64,000 nucleotides of DNA from an uncultured Clostridia bacterium (GCA_934129895.1 CAKOWY010000002.1:62001-126000), one strand, 5' to 3'; shown: positions 35,604 through 44,766, counted from the first letter of the stretch. Translations and numbers: made by a program. The notes: a model not told the origin generated them from the letters alone.

Positions 35604-36780
35604 TACATATCCATTTATTTCATCTTCAATATATGATGAAGAAGGAATATATATGGGAAATAATATATATAATAATTCATTAATATTTATTGATAGATAT
35701 AATACTAATAAATATAAAAATGCAAATATGTGTATTTTTGGTACAAGTGGAGCAGGTAAAAGTTTTTGCACAAAAACAATTATTTTGCGTAATGTACTCT
35801 TGGGAATAGAACAATATATTATAGATCCAGAGAGGGAATATACTGAATTAGCTAATAATTTACAAGGTACGATAATTAAACTTGGACCTACTTCAGAAAA
35901 TTATATTAATATTTTTGATATAAGAAAAGAAAGTATAGAAGAAAATGAACATGGATATCTTGCAACTAAAATTGGAAAATTAATTGGATTTTTTAATTTA
36001 ATTTTTGGAGAATTAAATGAAGAAGAAAAAGCAATATTAGAAGAAAAAATAATTGAAGTTTATAAAAATAAAAATATTAATTTTAATGATAAATCATTAT
36101 ATAAAAATAATAAATTTAAATCAACAAAAGATATGCCAATATTAGAAGATTTTAATAATATTTTAAATGATGAAAAAACAAAAAAATTTAAAATTAAATT
36201 AATTCCATTTATAAAAGGTTCATTAAAATTTTTTAATAATTATACAAATATAGAATTAAATAAAAAATTAATTATAGCAGATGTATATGAATTAGGTGAA
36301 GATAATTTAAAATTTGGAATGTATTTATTTGTTGAATTATTCTGGGATAAAATTAAAATTAATAGAAAAATAAAAAAGGCAATTTATTTAGATGAAATTT
36401 GGAGATTAATTGGAGTAACTTCAAATAAGGATGTTGCAAAATTTATTTATAAAATATTTAAGACAATAAGAAAATATAGTGGAAGTAGTGTAGCTATTAC
36501 TCAGGATATTTCGGATTTATTTAGTTTAGATGATGGAGCTTATGGAAAAAGTATTTTAAATAATTCTAGTATAAAAATGTTTTTTTCATTAGAAGAAGAA
36601 AATATAAAATTATTGTCTCAATTTTCAAATATATCCGAAAAAGAAAAAATGGAAATTAAATCATTAAGAAAAGGAGAATGTTTAACTTTTGTTGGAGATG
36701 AACATGTATTAATGAATATTGAAGTAAATGAATTTGAAAAAAATTTAATTGAAGGAGGAAAAAATGGAATTAGAAAATAA
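35593..36780 (+). CDS. virB4: VirB4 ATPase, 3' part (RecA-like motor) in the +1 frame
   Basis: Continuation of the gene at 34944 after the CGG site; an internal ATG at 35653 could alternatively start a separate protein of 375 residues but has no good ribosome site. Walker A MCIFGTSGAGKSFCTKTII, then IDPEREYTELANNLQG, Walker B region KKAIYLDEIWRLIGV and the final SVAITQDISDLF motif are all intact. The ATPase is typical of Gram-positive T4SS VirB4. Third-position A/T bias is extreme. Confidence 0.75.
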   Translation, partial: GLVSTYPFISSSIYDEEGIYMGNNIYNNSLIFIDRYNTNKYKNANMCIFGTSGAGKSFCTKTIILRNVLLGIEQYIIDPEREYTELANNLQGTIIKLGPTSENYINIFDIRKESIEENEHGYLATKIGKLIGFFNLIFGELNEEEKAILEEKIIEVYKNKNINFNDKSLYKNNKFKSTKDMPILEDFNNILNDEKTKKFKIKLIPFIKGSLKFFNNYTNIELNKKLIIADVYELGEDNLKFGMYLFVELFWDKIKINRKIKKAIYLDEIWRLIGVTSNKDVAKFIYKIFKTIRKYSGSSVAITQDISDLFSLDDGAYGKSILNNSSIKMFFSLEEENIKLLSQFSNISEKEKMEIKSLRKGECLTFVGDEHVLMNIEVNEFEKNLIEGGKNGIRK

Positions 36781-37474
36781 TTTAAATAATTCTAATTCAA
36801 TAGAATTGGAAAATAATCAAAAAAATTTTTTTGATGGTGTAATGGGAAAAGTAGTAAATAAAGCTTTAGATTTTGGAATAAGAGCTATTTTACCAGATAT
36901 TATAGAAAATCAAGTTATTAATATAAAAAATGCCTTAATAGAAAATGGAATAAATGATGGTATAAAAACAACTGTTGAATCTATTATGGAAATGGGAAAA
37001 AGTTTTTCAGGTATATTTACAGGAAAGTTTGAAAATATTTCTCAAGTGCAAAATGCAGTTGGAAGTGGAGGAATTATTGATACTTTTTCAGATATATTAG
37101 ATAAAGCAACAAATAAAATTTATGAAAAAGGTATAATAAATTATAATATAAAATCTTTAATTACAAAAGGAAAAAATATTATTTTAAATAATATGACAAA
37201 TAATATAAAAACAGAATTGAATTATCAACAAAATTCAATTCAATATATATCGAAATATGTAAATAATTTTAATAATTATTTATCTAATAAAGATTTTGAT
37301 GGAATGACAAAAGAATATAATAAAATAAAAAATCGAATGGAAAATATAATTCCAATTGAAAATATAATAAAAGATGCAAGAAAAGTAGAATTAATCTATA
37401 ATTTAATAAAAAATAATGGAAAAAATTTCAATTTAGATAATAGTGAATTGGAATTAATAGAAAAATTAAAATAA
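36764..37474 (+). CDS. Hypothetical protein following VirB4 of the second system
   Basis: 236 residues from ATG 36764 (GGAGG 5-6 bases upstream), overlapping virB4 by 17 bp, so probably translationally coupled. Asn/Glu/Lys-rich helices with a moderately hydrophobic Gly-containing middle (VVNKALDFGIRAILPDIIEN and VGSGGIIDTFSDILDKATNK); no signal peptide or certain membrane helix. I do not recognise the family. Being intact next to the interrupted VirB4 argues against old decay of the module. Confidence 0.6.
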   Translation: MELENNLNNSNSIELENNQKNFFDGVMGKVVNKALDFGIRAILPDIIENQVINIKNALIENGINDGIKTTVESIMEMGKSFSGIFTGKFENISQVQNAVGSGGIIDTFSDILDKATNKIYEKGIINYNIKSLITKGKNIILNNMTNNIKTELNYQQNSIQYISKYVNNFNNYLSNKDFDGMTKEYNKIKNRMENIIPIENIIKDARKVELIYNLIKNNGKNFNLDNSELELIEKLK

Positions 37475-37497
37475 AGGTATAGATAACCATACCTTTA
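37472..37497. terminator. Terminator between converging genes
   Basis: Arms TAAAGGTAT/ATACCTTTA with an 8-base loop; on the minus strand U-rich sequence follows, so it suits the HTH gene best and may serve both. Confidence 0.65.
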
Positions 37498-37508
37498 AAT
37501 AATATAAT

Positions 37509-37865
37509 TTATTTGTTAGTATTTAATTTTTTACAAAAATCACTAGAACACATTGCAATATGATATATAAAATCTGATGTTTCTTCAGAATTAACATTTA
37601 GAATATTATTAATTTTTTGTATTGTTTGATTATTTGTATTTTTACCGAATAATAAATAATCAGCAGATACACCTGTATATCTAACAATTTTTCTTAAAGT
37701 TTTTGCACTTAAAGATCTTTCTCCTCTTTCGATTTGTCCAAGAAAAGAATCTGTTATATCTATTTTCTCTGAAAAATCTTCTCTATTCATTTTCATATCT
37801 TCCCTAATTCCACGTAATCTTTCGCCTGTGGCTATATCATCTGGATTGTCTGGTTTTTTATACAT
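37509..37865 (-). CDS. XRE-family helix-turn-helix regulator
   Basis: 118 residues. Lambda-repressor-like HTH at about residues 14-70: LRGIREDMKMNREDFSEKID, ITDSFLGQIERGERS, LSAKTLRKIVRYTGVSADYLL. The short C-terminal tail contains two Cys. AAAGGTGG ribosome site. Convergent with the VirB4 module and divergent from the small gene at 38090, so it is a candidate regulator of either; its target is unknown. Confidence 0.9.
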   Translation of the reverse strand: MYKKPDNPDDIATGERLRGIREDMKMNREDFSEKIDITDSFLGQIERGERSLSAKTLRKIVRYTGVSADYLLFGKNTNNQTIQKINNILNVNSEETSDFIYHIAMCSSDFCKKLNTNK

Positions 37866-38089
37866 TTCTACACCACCTTTAATCTATATAATATTAATAA
37901 AAAAAGAAGTTTCTACATCCATTTTTTTACATTATATAGCGATTTCGATAAACATATAATAAGCAAAAAGAGTATAATTATCATACACTTAACTAACATG
38001 AATAAAAATGAATTGAAAAGTTATAAGAAAATATATCAGAAATGAATAAAAAGCTAAAATAAGGTAAAAAATATAAAGAGGTGATAAAT

Positions 38090-38320
38090 TTGTTGGATGA
38101 AGAAAAATTACAGCGAATTTTCGAAAATAATCAAGAAAAAGTTGAAGAAAGAATTAATAAAAAATATCATACAATGATAAAAGAAATAAAAGAAAGTAAT
38201 GTTTTAGAAAGAGAAAATATAAAACAAGGAATACTTACGGAAATGTACTATAAAGAAGGATTTTTAGATGGTGTAGAATATGTTATGGATAAAATCAAAA
38301 AAAGTAAAAATAATTGTTGA
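38090..38320 (+). CDS. Small hypothetical protein upstream of gyrA
   Basis: 76 residues from TTG 38090, 8 bases after AGAGG; a GTG at 38081 overlaps the ribosome site. Highly charged and helical (EKLQRIFENNQEKVEERINK), ending with KEGFLDGVEYVMDKIKKSK, reminiscent of small accessory proteins of firmicute mobile elements. No function can be given. It ends a few bases before the gyrA promoter; the 215-base gap before it is A/T-rich and presumably holds the divergent promoters. Confidence 0.6.
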   Translation: MLDEEKLQRIFENNQEKVEERINKKYHTMIKEIKESNVLERENIKQGILTEMYYKEGFLDGVEYVMDKIKKSKNNC

Positions 38321-38326
38321 AATACC

Positions 38327-38355
38327 TTGCAAAATCGTACTTATTATAATATAAT
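38327..38355 (+). promoter_or_regulatory. Promoter of gyrA
   Basis: TTGCAA (38327-38332), 17-base spacer, TATAAT (38350-38355), 38 bases before the gyrA start. Confidence 0.8.
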
Positions 38356-38392
38356 ACAAACGTATAAAACGAAAAAGAAAGAGGTAGAAACA

Positions 38393-40840
38393 ATGGAAGA
38401 AAGACAAGATGGAATAATAATCAAGAGAGATATAGAAGAAGAAATGAAAACAGCATATATTGATTATGCCATGAGTGTTATTGTCTCTAGAGCATTGCCA
38501 GATGTAAGGGATGGTTTAAAACCTGTACATAGAAGAATTTTATATGCAATGCATGAAGATGGAATCACATCAGATAAACCATACAGAAAATGTGCTAATA
38601 CAGTTGGATCTGTATTAGGAAGATATCATCCACATGGAGATGCATCAGTATATGATGCAATGGTAAGAATGGCACAAGACTTTTCAATGAGATACATGTT
38701 AATTGATGGACATGGAAATTTTGGATCAATAGATGGTGATGGAGCAGCTGCAATGAGGTACACAGAAGCAAGAATGTCAAAAATTGCAGAACAAATGCTA
38801 GTAGACATTGAAAAGAATACTGTTGATTTTATGCCAAATTATGATGATAGATTACAAGAGCCAACAGTATTACCAACAAAAATACCAACATTATTAGTAA
38901 ATGGCTCATCTGGTATTGCAGTTGGAATGGCAACAAATATTCCTCCTCATAATTTAACAGAAGTTATAAATGGAATTATAAAAATTATAGATAATGACAA
39001 TGTTACTGATGAAGAATTAATGCAAGTAATAAAAGGTCCAGATTTTCCTACAGAAGGTTTAATACTTGGAAGAGAAGGTATTAAAGATGCATATACAACT
39101 GGTAAAGGAAAAATTATAATGAGAGCTGAAGCTGAGATTGAAGAGATGAGTGGAAATAAGCAAAGAATTATAGTTTCATCATTACCATATCAAGTAAACA
39201 AAGCTCGTTTAATTGAAAATATAGCACATTTATGCAAAGAAAAAAGAATTGAAGGTATTTCTGAATTAAGAGATGAATCAGATAGAAATGATAGAGTAAG
39301 AATTGTAATTGAATTAAAAAGAGATGCTAATGCAAATATTGTTTTAAATCAATTATATAAAAATACTCAAATGCAAGATACTTTTGGTGTAATTATGTTA
39401 GCATTAGTTGACGGTGAACCAAAAATATTGACATTAAGACAATGTTTAGATTGTTATATTGATCATAGAAAAAATGTAATTTTAAGAAGAACACAATTTG
39501 ATTTGGATAAGGCTTTAGCAAGAGCACATATATTAGAAGGATTAAGAATAGCTATTGATAATATTGATGAAGTAATTAATATTATAAGAAATTCTTATGA
39601 TGATGCTAAAGAAAAATTAATGAAAAGATTTGGACTAACAGATATTCAAGCTCAAGCTATTTTGGACATGAGATTAAAGACTTTATCAGGTTTACAACGT
39701 GAAAAAATAGAAGAAGAATATAAACAATTAATGGAATTAATTGCACATTTAAGAGCTATTCTTGGAAGCGAAAGATTAGTTTTTGATATTATAAAAGAAG
39801 AACTTATCGAAATTAGAGATAAATTTGGAGATGAAAGAAAAACCAAAATTGTTGCATCACAAGGTGAATTTGAAGATGAAGATTTAATTAAAGATGAACA
39901 GTCTGTAATAACATTAACACATTTTGGATATATTAAAAGAATGCCAATAGATACATATAGAAGTCAAAAACGTGGAGGAAAAGGAATTATTGGAGCTGCA
40001 ACAAGAGAAGAAGATTTTGTAAAACAAATCTTTACAGCGTCAACACATGATATGATTTTATTCTTTACAAATAGAGGAAAACTATATAAATTAAAAGGAT
40101 ATGAAGTACCTGAAGCTGGAAGAACAGCAAAAGGAACAGCTATAGTTAATTTATTAAGTTTAGATCCAGGAGAGAAAGTATCAGCTGTTATACCTATACA
40201 AAATTTTGCTGAAGGAAAATATTTATTAATGGCTACAAAGAATGGATTAATAAAGAAAACAGCATTAAAAGAGTATGATTCATCAAGAACAACTGGATTA
40301 TTAGGAATTACATTAAAAGAAAATGATGAACTTATAGGAGTTCGTTTGACAGACGGTGAAGATAATGTTGTATTAGTAACACGAAACGGATTATGTATTA
40401 CATTTGATGAAAAAGAAGTTAGACCTATTGGTAGAGTTTCTCAAGGCGTTATTGGTATTAGAATTGATGAAGATGATGAAGTTATTGGTATGGAATCAAT
40501 TGTTTCTGGTGGAAAAGCAACATTATTAGCAATAACAGAAAATGGCTTTGGAAAAAGAACAGAACTAGATGAATATAGAGTACAACTTCGTGGAGGAAGA
40601 GGAGTTGTAACATATAAAATAACTCCAAAAACAGGTAAATTAGTAGGAGTTAGAATTGCAACAGACGAAGAAGATGTAATGTTAATAACTGATAAAGGAA
40701 CTATAATAAGAATAAAAGTAAAAGATATAAGTGTATTAGGACGTTCAACTCAAGGTGTTACTCTAATGAGAACAACAGATGGTGGAAAAGTAGTAAGCAT
40801 AGAAACATTAACTCCTGATATGGAAAATATCGAAGAATAA
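38393..40840 (+). CDS. gyrA: DNA gyrase subunit A
   Basis: 815 residues from ATG 38393 (MEERQDGIIIKRDIEEEM) with an AGAGG site; the open frame extends to 38327 but that part is promoter DNA. Winged-helix domain with YAMSVIVSRALPDVRDGLKP, catalytic Tyr in AAMRYTEARM, the GyrA box QKRGGKG that marks gyrase rather than ParC, and six-bladed C-terminal DNA-wrapping domain. With GyrB it introduces negative supercoils. Confidence 0.98.
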   Translation: MEERQDGIIIKRDIEEEMKTAYIDYAMSVIVSRALPDVRDGLKPVHRRILYAMHEDGITSDKPYRKCANTVGSVLGRYHPHGDASVYDAMVRMAQDFSMRYMLIDGHGNFGSIDGDGAAAMRYTEARMSKIAEQMLVDIEKNTVDFMPNYDDRLQEPTVLPTKIPTLLVNGSSGIAVGMATNIPPHNLTEVINGIIKIIDNDNVTDEELMQVIKGPDFPTEGLILGREGIKDAYTTGKGKIIMRAEAEIEEMSGNKQRIIVSSLPYQVNKARLIENIAHLCKEKRIEGISELRDESDRNDRVRIVIELKRDANANIVLNQLYKNTQMQDTFGVIMLALVDGEPKILTLRQCLDCYIDHRKNVILRRTQFDLDKALARAHILEGLRIAIDNIDEVINIIRNSYDDAKEKLMKRFGLTDIQAQAILDMRLKTLSGLQREKIEEEYKQLMELIAHLRAILGSERLVFDIIKEELIEIRDKFGDERKTKIVASQGEFEDEDLIKDEQSVITLTHFGYIKRMPIDTYRSQKRGGKGIIGAATREEDFVKQIFTASTHDMILFFTNRGKLYKLKGYEVPEAGRTAKGTAIVNLLSLDPGEKVSAVIPIQNFAEGKYLLMATKNGLIKKTALKEYDSSRTTGLLGITLKENDELIGVRLTDGEDNVVLVTRNGLCITFDEKEVRPIGRVSQGVIGIRIDEDDEVIGMESIVSGGKATLLAITENGFGKRTELDEYRVQLRGGRGVVTYKITPKTGKLVGVRIATDEEDVMLITDKGTIIRIKVKDISVLGRSTQGVTLMRTTDGGKVVSIETLTPDMENIEE

Positions 40841-40848
40841 TAGAAAAT

Positions 40849-40884
40849 AAATTTGAAGTATATTTACTTCAAATTTATTTTTTT
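40849..40884 (+). terminator. Terminator of gyrA
   Basis: Perfect 12-bp arms AAATTTGAAGTA/TACTTCAAATTT with a 4-base loop, followed by ATTTTTTT. Confidence 0.92.
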
Positions 40885-40950
40885 ATATTAATTATTCACA
40901 TTTTGTGAGAAAATTGTGGAAAACTATTTGAAAAAAGTGTAAAAAATGTA

Positions 40951-40979
40951 TTGCAATTTAATTGAAGATAGTGTAAAAT
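40951..40979 (+). promoter_or_regulatory. Promoter of a short transcript
   Basis: TTGCAA (40951-40956), 17-base spacer, TAAAAT (40974-40979), followed closely by a 17-codon frame and a terminator. Confidence 0.6.
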
Positions 40980-41010
40980 AAAGTCGAAAAATAAAAAGTG
41001 GGGTATAAAA

Positions 41011-41064
41011 ATGCAAAAGACAATAATATTAATTAAAGAAGAAAATATAATTTCAAGCAAGTAA
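41011..41064 (+). CDS. 17-residue Ile-rich leader-like peptide
   Basis: ATG after a GGGG-type ribosome site encodes MQKTIILIKEENIISSK, with five Ile codons. Its stop lies inside the left arm of the following terminator, the layout of transcription-attenuation leader peptides. Downstream genes are membrane proteins, not amino-acid biosynthesis, so the role is open and the peptide may be fortuitous. Confidence 0.4.
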   Translation: MQKTIILIKEENIISSK

Positions 41065-41096
41065 AATTTTTATAGATAAAATTTTGCTTGCTTTTG
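41055..41096 (+). terminator. Terminator of the short transcript
   Basis: A 16-bp stem (41055-41070 with 41078-41093) containing one U-G pair, AAAATTTT inner arms and a TTTT tail. Between here and the TM2 gene lies an orphan AAGGAGGG ribosome site (~41115) followed by ATA rather than ATG. Confidence 0.8.
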
Positions 41097-41179
41097 ATGT
41101 CTTATAAGAGTACCACATATAAAGAAGGAGGGTAGAAATATATAAAATATATAAATAAAAATTGAGAGGAGAAAAAATT

Positions 41180-41392
41180 ATGAAAAGTGAAAAAGATTGG
41201 TTAGTAACACTATTATTATCAATATTTGTAGGAAGTTTAGGAATCCATAGATTTTATGTAGGAAAAATAGGTACAGGTATATTACAACTATTAACATTAG
41301 GTGGTTGTGGAATTTGGACATTAATAGATATAATAATGATAGCATGTGGAAGCTTTACAGATAAAGCTGGAAATGTAATAAAAAATGGATAA
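41180..41392 (+). CDS. TM2-domain membrane protein
   Basis: 70 residues from ATG 41180 (GAGAGGAG upstream). The TM2 signature is clear: WLVTLLLSIFVGSLGIHRFY, VGKIGTGILQLLTLGGCGIW, TLIDIIMIACGSFTD, that is two membrane helices joined by a short conserved turn. First of four co-directional membrane-protein genes with overlapping or abutting ends. TM2 proteins have no settled bacterial function. Confidence 0.93.
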   Translation: MKSEKDWLVTLLLSIFVGSLGIHRFYVGKIGTGILQLLTLGGCGIWTLIDIIMIACGSFTDKAGNVIKNG

Positions 41393-41675
41393 AAATAAAA
41401 AGATTATGATATTTACTTTTGTAAATATCATAATGTTTATTATTTTATATAATATACCTATAGAAATGGCAAATAACTTGTGTGTGTTTAAATTAGTTTT
41501 ACACAAAGAGTGTTGGAATTGTGGAATGACAAGAGCATTTTTATCTTTGCTACATTTTAATTTTAATGAAGCAATAAATTATAATAAAAATGTTATTATT
41601 ATTTTTCCATTTACAATTTGCTGTTATATAAGTTCGTGGATAAATTATATAAGGAGGGGTAAAGAAAATGAGTGA
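41385..41675 (+). CDS. DUF2752 family membrane protein
   Basis: 96 residues. The family motif CWNCGMTRAFLSLLHFNFNE (two Cys, then TRA) sits at about residues 43-62 between hydrophobic segments. Overlaps the TM2 gene by 8 bp and the next gene by 8 bp, indicating coupled expression. TM2 and DUF2752 genes are often neighbours in Bacillota. Function unknown; the Cys pair suggests metal or redox chemistry. Confidence 0.88.
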   Translation: MDKNKKIMIFTFVNIIMFIILYNIPIEMANNLCVFKLVLHKECWNCGMTRAFLSLLHFNFNEAINYNKNVIIIFPFTICCYISSWINYIRRGKENE

Positions 41676-42003
41676 AAAAGGAAAAGGTGTAATTGCATAT
41701 TTATTAGGATGGTTAGGAGGATTAATTATACTTTATGGAGTAAAAGAGACAACAAGAGATACAAGATTCCATGCAGCCCAATCAATAGTAATTTCATTGG
41801 CATATATTTTTATTAGTGTTATTTATGGATTTAGTCCATTAACAATTCCATTTTTTTCAACATTATTATATATATTATATGCTTTAGGTATTATTTTTGG
41901 AATTGTAAGAGTTGTTAAAGAACAAGATCCAGAACTACCTGTTGTTGGACCAATTGCCAAAAATATTTTTGGAAAAAAAATAGAAGAAGAAAAAGGAGAA
42001 TAA
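41668..42003 (+). CDS. DUF4870/Tic20-like membrane protein
   Basis: 111 residues: short N-terminus MSEKGKGVIAYLLGWLGGLI, a polar turn with RFHAAQSIVISLAYIF, and two further helices followed by a Lys/Glu-rich tail. The FHAAQS motif and helix layout are those of DUF4870 proteins. Third gene of the membrane-protein operon. Confidence 0.8.
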   Translation: MSEKGKGVIAYLLGWLGGLIILYGVKETTRDTRFHAAQSIVISLAYIFISVIYGFSPLTIPFFSTLLYILYALGIIFGIVRVVKEQDPELPVVGPIAKNIFGKKIEEEKGE

Positions 42004-42004
42004 T

Positions 42005-42667
42005 ATGTTTGGAAAAATAATTGAGCAAATAAAATTTCCAGTAACTTCAACAATAAATAGATCAAAAGAAGAAACAATAAAAAAGGGATTAATAAAATTA
42101 TTGATATTATCAGCTATATTTGCAATAATAAATGTAATTAATACATTATCATCAATATTTTCAAAATATTCATCAAAAGGATGGTATAGCTATCTTGATA
42201 AAGATGTATTAAAAGAAAGAAGATGGGAAGCAATAAAAGATGCTGGATTAATAGGGGCATTCTTTAAAACAGTTCTTATTATTGCAGTTGCAATTGGAGT
42301 TGTTGCATTTTTATTATGGGTAATATCTAAAATAGTAAAATGTAAAAAAGAATATTCAGAAACATTATCAATGACTAATAGTTTTATGACAATAATAGCT
42401 GCTGGTTCTATATTGAATCTAATAATATCTTTAATTTTTGCACCATTAGGATTAATATTAATGTTTATGGTAAGTATTTATGCTGGATATACATTGATTT
42501 ATGCATATAGAGATTCATTAGAAATAGAAAGTGCAGATAAATTAGTTATAGTAACAACAGGAGTATTTACAGTAATTTTAGTTATAGTTATAATTTTATT
42601 ATGTGCAATAATAGGTGTATCACTAAAAAATATATCTGCTATTACAGATTTAATAAAATTATTTTAA
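42005..42667 (+). CDS. Polytopic membrane protein (Yip1-like topology)
   Basis: 220 residues with five or six hydrophobic segments. N-terminal MFGKIIEQIKFPVTSTINRS is amphipathic and the rest is helical membrane. It begins two bases after the preceding stop. The topology resembles Yip1/DUF families common beside TM2 and DUF4870 genes; no precise family can be named. Ends at a bidirectional terminator. Confidence 0.6.
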   Translation: MFGKIIEQIKFPVTSTINRSKEETIKKGLIKLLILSAIFAIINVINTLSSIFSKYSSKGWYSYLDKDVLKERRWEAIKDAGLIGAFFKTVLIIAVAIGVVAFLLWVISKIVKCKKEYSETLSMTNSFMTIIAAGSILNLIISLIFAPLGLILMFMVSIYAGYTLIYAYRDSLEIESADKLVIVTTGVFTVILVIVIILLCAIIGVSLKNISAITDLIKLF

Positions 42668-42675
42668 TAAAATAA

Positions 42676-42705
42676 AAAAGAACAAATTATAAAATTTGTT
42701 CTTTT
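42676..42705. terminator. Bidirectional terminator
   Basis: Perfect 13-bp arms AAAAGAACAAATT/AATTTGTTCTTTT with a 4-base loop and T-runs both ways, shared by the converging membrane-protein operon and the helicase-loader operon. Confidence 0.9.
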
Positions 42706-42710
42706 TTTAT

Positions 42711-43709
42711 TTATTTTCTTTTAAAACGTAAATCATCACCGAAAAAATAATAAATATCATAATAGCCTGCAATTCTAGAACCTATACGTTCTTGATAATT
42801 TTGAAAAATATTATTAATATCTAAATTAGTTGATATTATTGTTTTTGTTGATTTATTATTTAAATTTAAAATACGTGTATTTAAAATTGTAAATAATTCA
42901 CTTAATTTCATACTATTTAAACATTCAGTTCCTAAATCATCAATAATAAGAAGATCTGTTTCTAAAACATCGTTATAGAAATTATTTTGTTTTATATTTT
43001 TATATTTATTAAATTTACTATCAATAATTGATTCTAATAAAACTGGTGCTGTTTGATAAAGTACATTTTTATTTTTTTTAATTAATTCATTGGCAATGCA
43101 ATTTGTCATAAATGTTTTTCCTAATCCGGTATTACCAGTAAATAATAAATTATGTGTTTCAAGATTATCAAAATTATTTATAAACTCAATACATTTTTGT
43201 TTTATATTTAATATATTTTGTTTTGGTGATATATTAAAACTATTTGAAACAGTATCCGAAAAAATATTTGGATTAAATGTTTCAAAATTTTCTTTATTTA
43301 GATTTGTCATGTTAGATTTATTATAAGATATATTTAATAATTTTTGCTTTAAACATGAACACATTATTGTGGCAGAAGAATCTGATTTTATATAACCAGT
43401 ATCATTGCATTTTGAGCATTCATATATTGGATGTAAAAATTCTTCATTAATTTTATTTTCTTCAATAATTTTATTTTTTTCGTTTTTTAAAAATTCTAAT
43501 TTTTTGTGTAAATTTTTTAAAGAATTTTTATTTCCTAATAAAATATTTTTTGTTTCTGCAATGGCTGTTGAATTTAATTCTTCTTCAATTTCTTGTAGTC
43601 TAGGAAAATTTTTATATAGTTCATTTTTATTATGTTCATAACGTAATTCGGCCATATTCTTTTTTTGTTCATACTCACTTAATAGTGATGTTAAAATATC
43701 ATTAGACAT
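42711..43709 (-). CDS. dnaC: Replicative helicase loader (DnaI/DnaC-like AAA+ ATPase)
   Basis: 332 residues. N-terminal helical helicase-binding part, a Cys cluster YECSKCNDTGYIKSD...MCSCLKQK (about residues 93-121), and an AAA+ core with Walker A GNTGLGKTFMTNCIANEL (about 195), Walker B TDLLIIDDLGTECLNS, and sensor ISTNLDI. Loads the replicative helicase at oriC. It overlaps the DnaD/DnaB-like gene by 8 bp. Confidence 0.92.
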   Translation of the reverse strand: MSNDILTSLLSEYEQKKNMAELRYEHNKNELYKNFPRLQEIEEELNSTAIAETKNILLGNKNSLKNLHKKLEFLKNEKNKIIEENKINEEFLHPIYECSKCNDTGYIKSDSSATIMCSCLKQKLLNISYNKSNMTNLNKENFETFNPNIFSDTVSNSFNISPKQNILNIKQKCIEFINNFDNLETHNLLFTGNTGLGKTFMTNCIANELIKKNKNVLYQTAPVLLESIIDSKFNKYKNIKQNNFYNDVLETDLLIIDDLGTECLNSMKLSELFTILNTRILNLNNKSTKTIISTNLDINNIFQNYQERIGSRIAGYYDIYYFFGDDLRFKRK

Positions 43710-44766
43710 TAATATCTCCTTTTAAATATTGGATATTTGTTGCAGCAATATTAGGTTCAACTGTATCTGAATTAGTATTTGGTAAATTATTTGGCTGTTG
43801 TTGAATATTTGGATTTGCATATAAAAATGATAGATTATTATATTGACGTTGTTCATAAGAAGCTTTATTTACTTGTTTTTCAAGTTGTTTTGTATCCTTT
43901 TTTTGTTTTTCTCTTTGCTCTATAAATACCATAATTTCATTGGCTGTTTTTAATCCACGTTCATGCCAGTTAGTAATGATATTGTTAAAATATTCAAATG
44001 TTGGATTAGTTTTATAAACACTTCTTTTTAAAGCAATTTCGATTATATCTAAATTGTATTCATAATCTAAAATCCATTTTTCAATATATGCTTCTTCATA
44101 CTGAGTTAAAGTATGTTTTCCTAATTTTTTTGCAATTGATTTTTTTATTTTTACAAGATTATCTTGTTTTTGGTAATATGAATCTAAATCATCCCATGTT
44201 TTGATATGGTTACTTGCCCAAGCATCTGCAACTGTTTGAACATATTTTAAATTTAAAGCAGAACGTCTAAAGCAATAGTCAAACAAAGATATTATAACTT
44301 GATCATCAAAGCCGTATTTGGTTAGCCATAAATCAATATTGTTATACCAAGATGGACCCATTACACCTGAAAAGTATGAATTATTAATATGATCGATAAC
44401 TTTTGCTCGTGCTTTATTTTTAGCAATGTTAGCTACCTTTTCTGCAGATAAAGTTAAATTTGGCTGGTATAATTTATGAAGAGTCTGCTCTTGCAAATTC
44501 GCAAGGATATATCCATCTTCTTTTTTTATTAATAACATATTTTCACTTAAATATGTTATTGCATCATTTATATCTTTTAAAGGTAATGCTAAATTTTTGG
44601 ATAAATCATTTAATTTAACATCCTTGTTGTATTTTGATAAAAATATAATATATAAATATACTTTTGCTGCGGATGCTGGCATTTGTGGTAGATATTCAGC
44701 AAAAAATATATCAGGAATAACTGTTTCAGAAAATAAAAGTGGTTGATCGGATTGTGTTAGTTTCAT
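43702..44766 (-). CDS. Primosomal DnaD/DnaB-like replication protein
   Basis: 354 residues from ATG 44766 (AAAGGAAG upstream). Winged-helix N-terminus (about residues 25-95) followed by two DnaD-like helical domains. The second contains the family signature YFNNIITNWHERGLKTANEI near residue 290. Gram-positive DnaB/DnaD proteins recruit the helicase loader to origin DNA, consistent with the gene being coupled to the loader gene. The C-terminal ~60 residues are Gln/Asn-rich. Confidence 0.88.
   Translation of the reverse strand: MKLTQSDQPLLFSETVIPDIFFAEYLPQMPASAAKVYLYIIFLSKYNKDVKLNDLSKNLALPLKDINDAITYLSENMLLIKKEDGYILANLQEQTLHKLYQPNLTLSAEKVANIAKNKARAKVIDHINNSYFSGVMGPSWYNNIDLWLTKYGFDDQVIISLFDYCFRRSALNLKYVQTVADAWASNHIKTWDDLDSYYQKQDNLVKIKKSIAKKLGKHTLTQYEEAYIEKWILDYEYNLDIIEIALKRSVYKTNPTFEYFNNIITNWHERGLKTANEIMVFIEQREKQKKDTKQLEKQVNKASYEQRQYNNLSFLYANPNIQQQPNNLPNTNSDTVEPNIAATNIQYLKGDINV

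Noticed and set aside
34391..36780. CGG reassigned to an amino acid (alternative genetic code)
   Set aside because: Any sense reading leaves stops one to three codons later (TGA or TAG) and does not join the conserved downstream frames; a +1 shift does.
38327..38392. 22-residue N-terminal extension of GyrA
   Set aside because: This stretch contains the promoter and ribosome site; family proteins begin near MEERQDGIIIKRDIEEEM.
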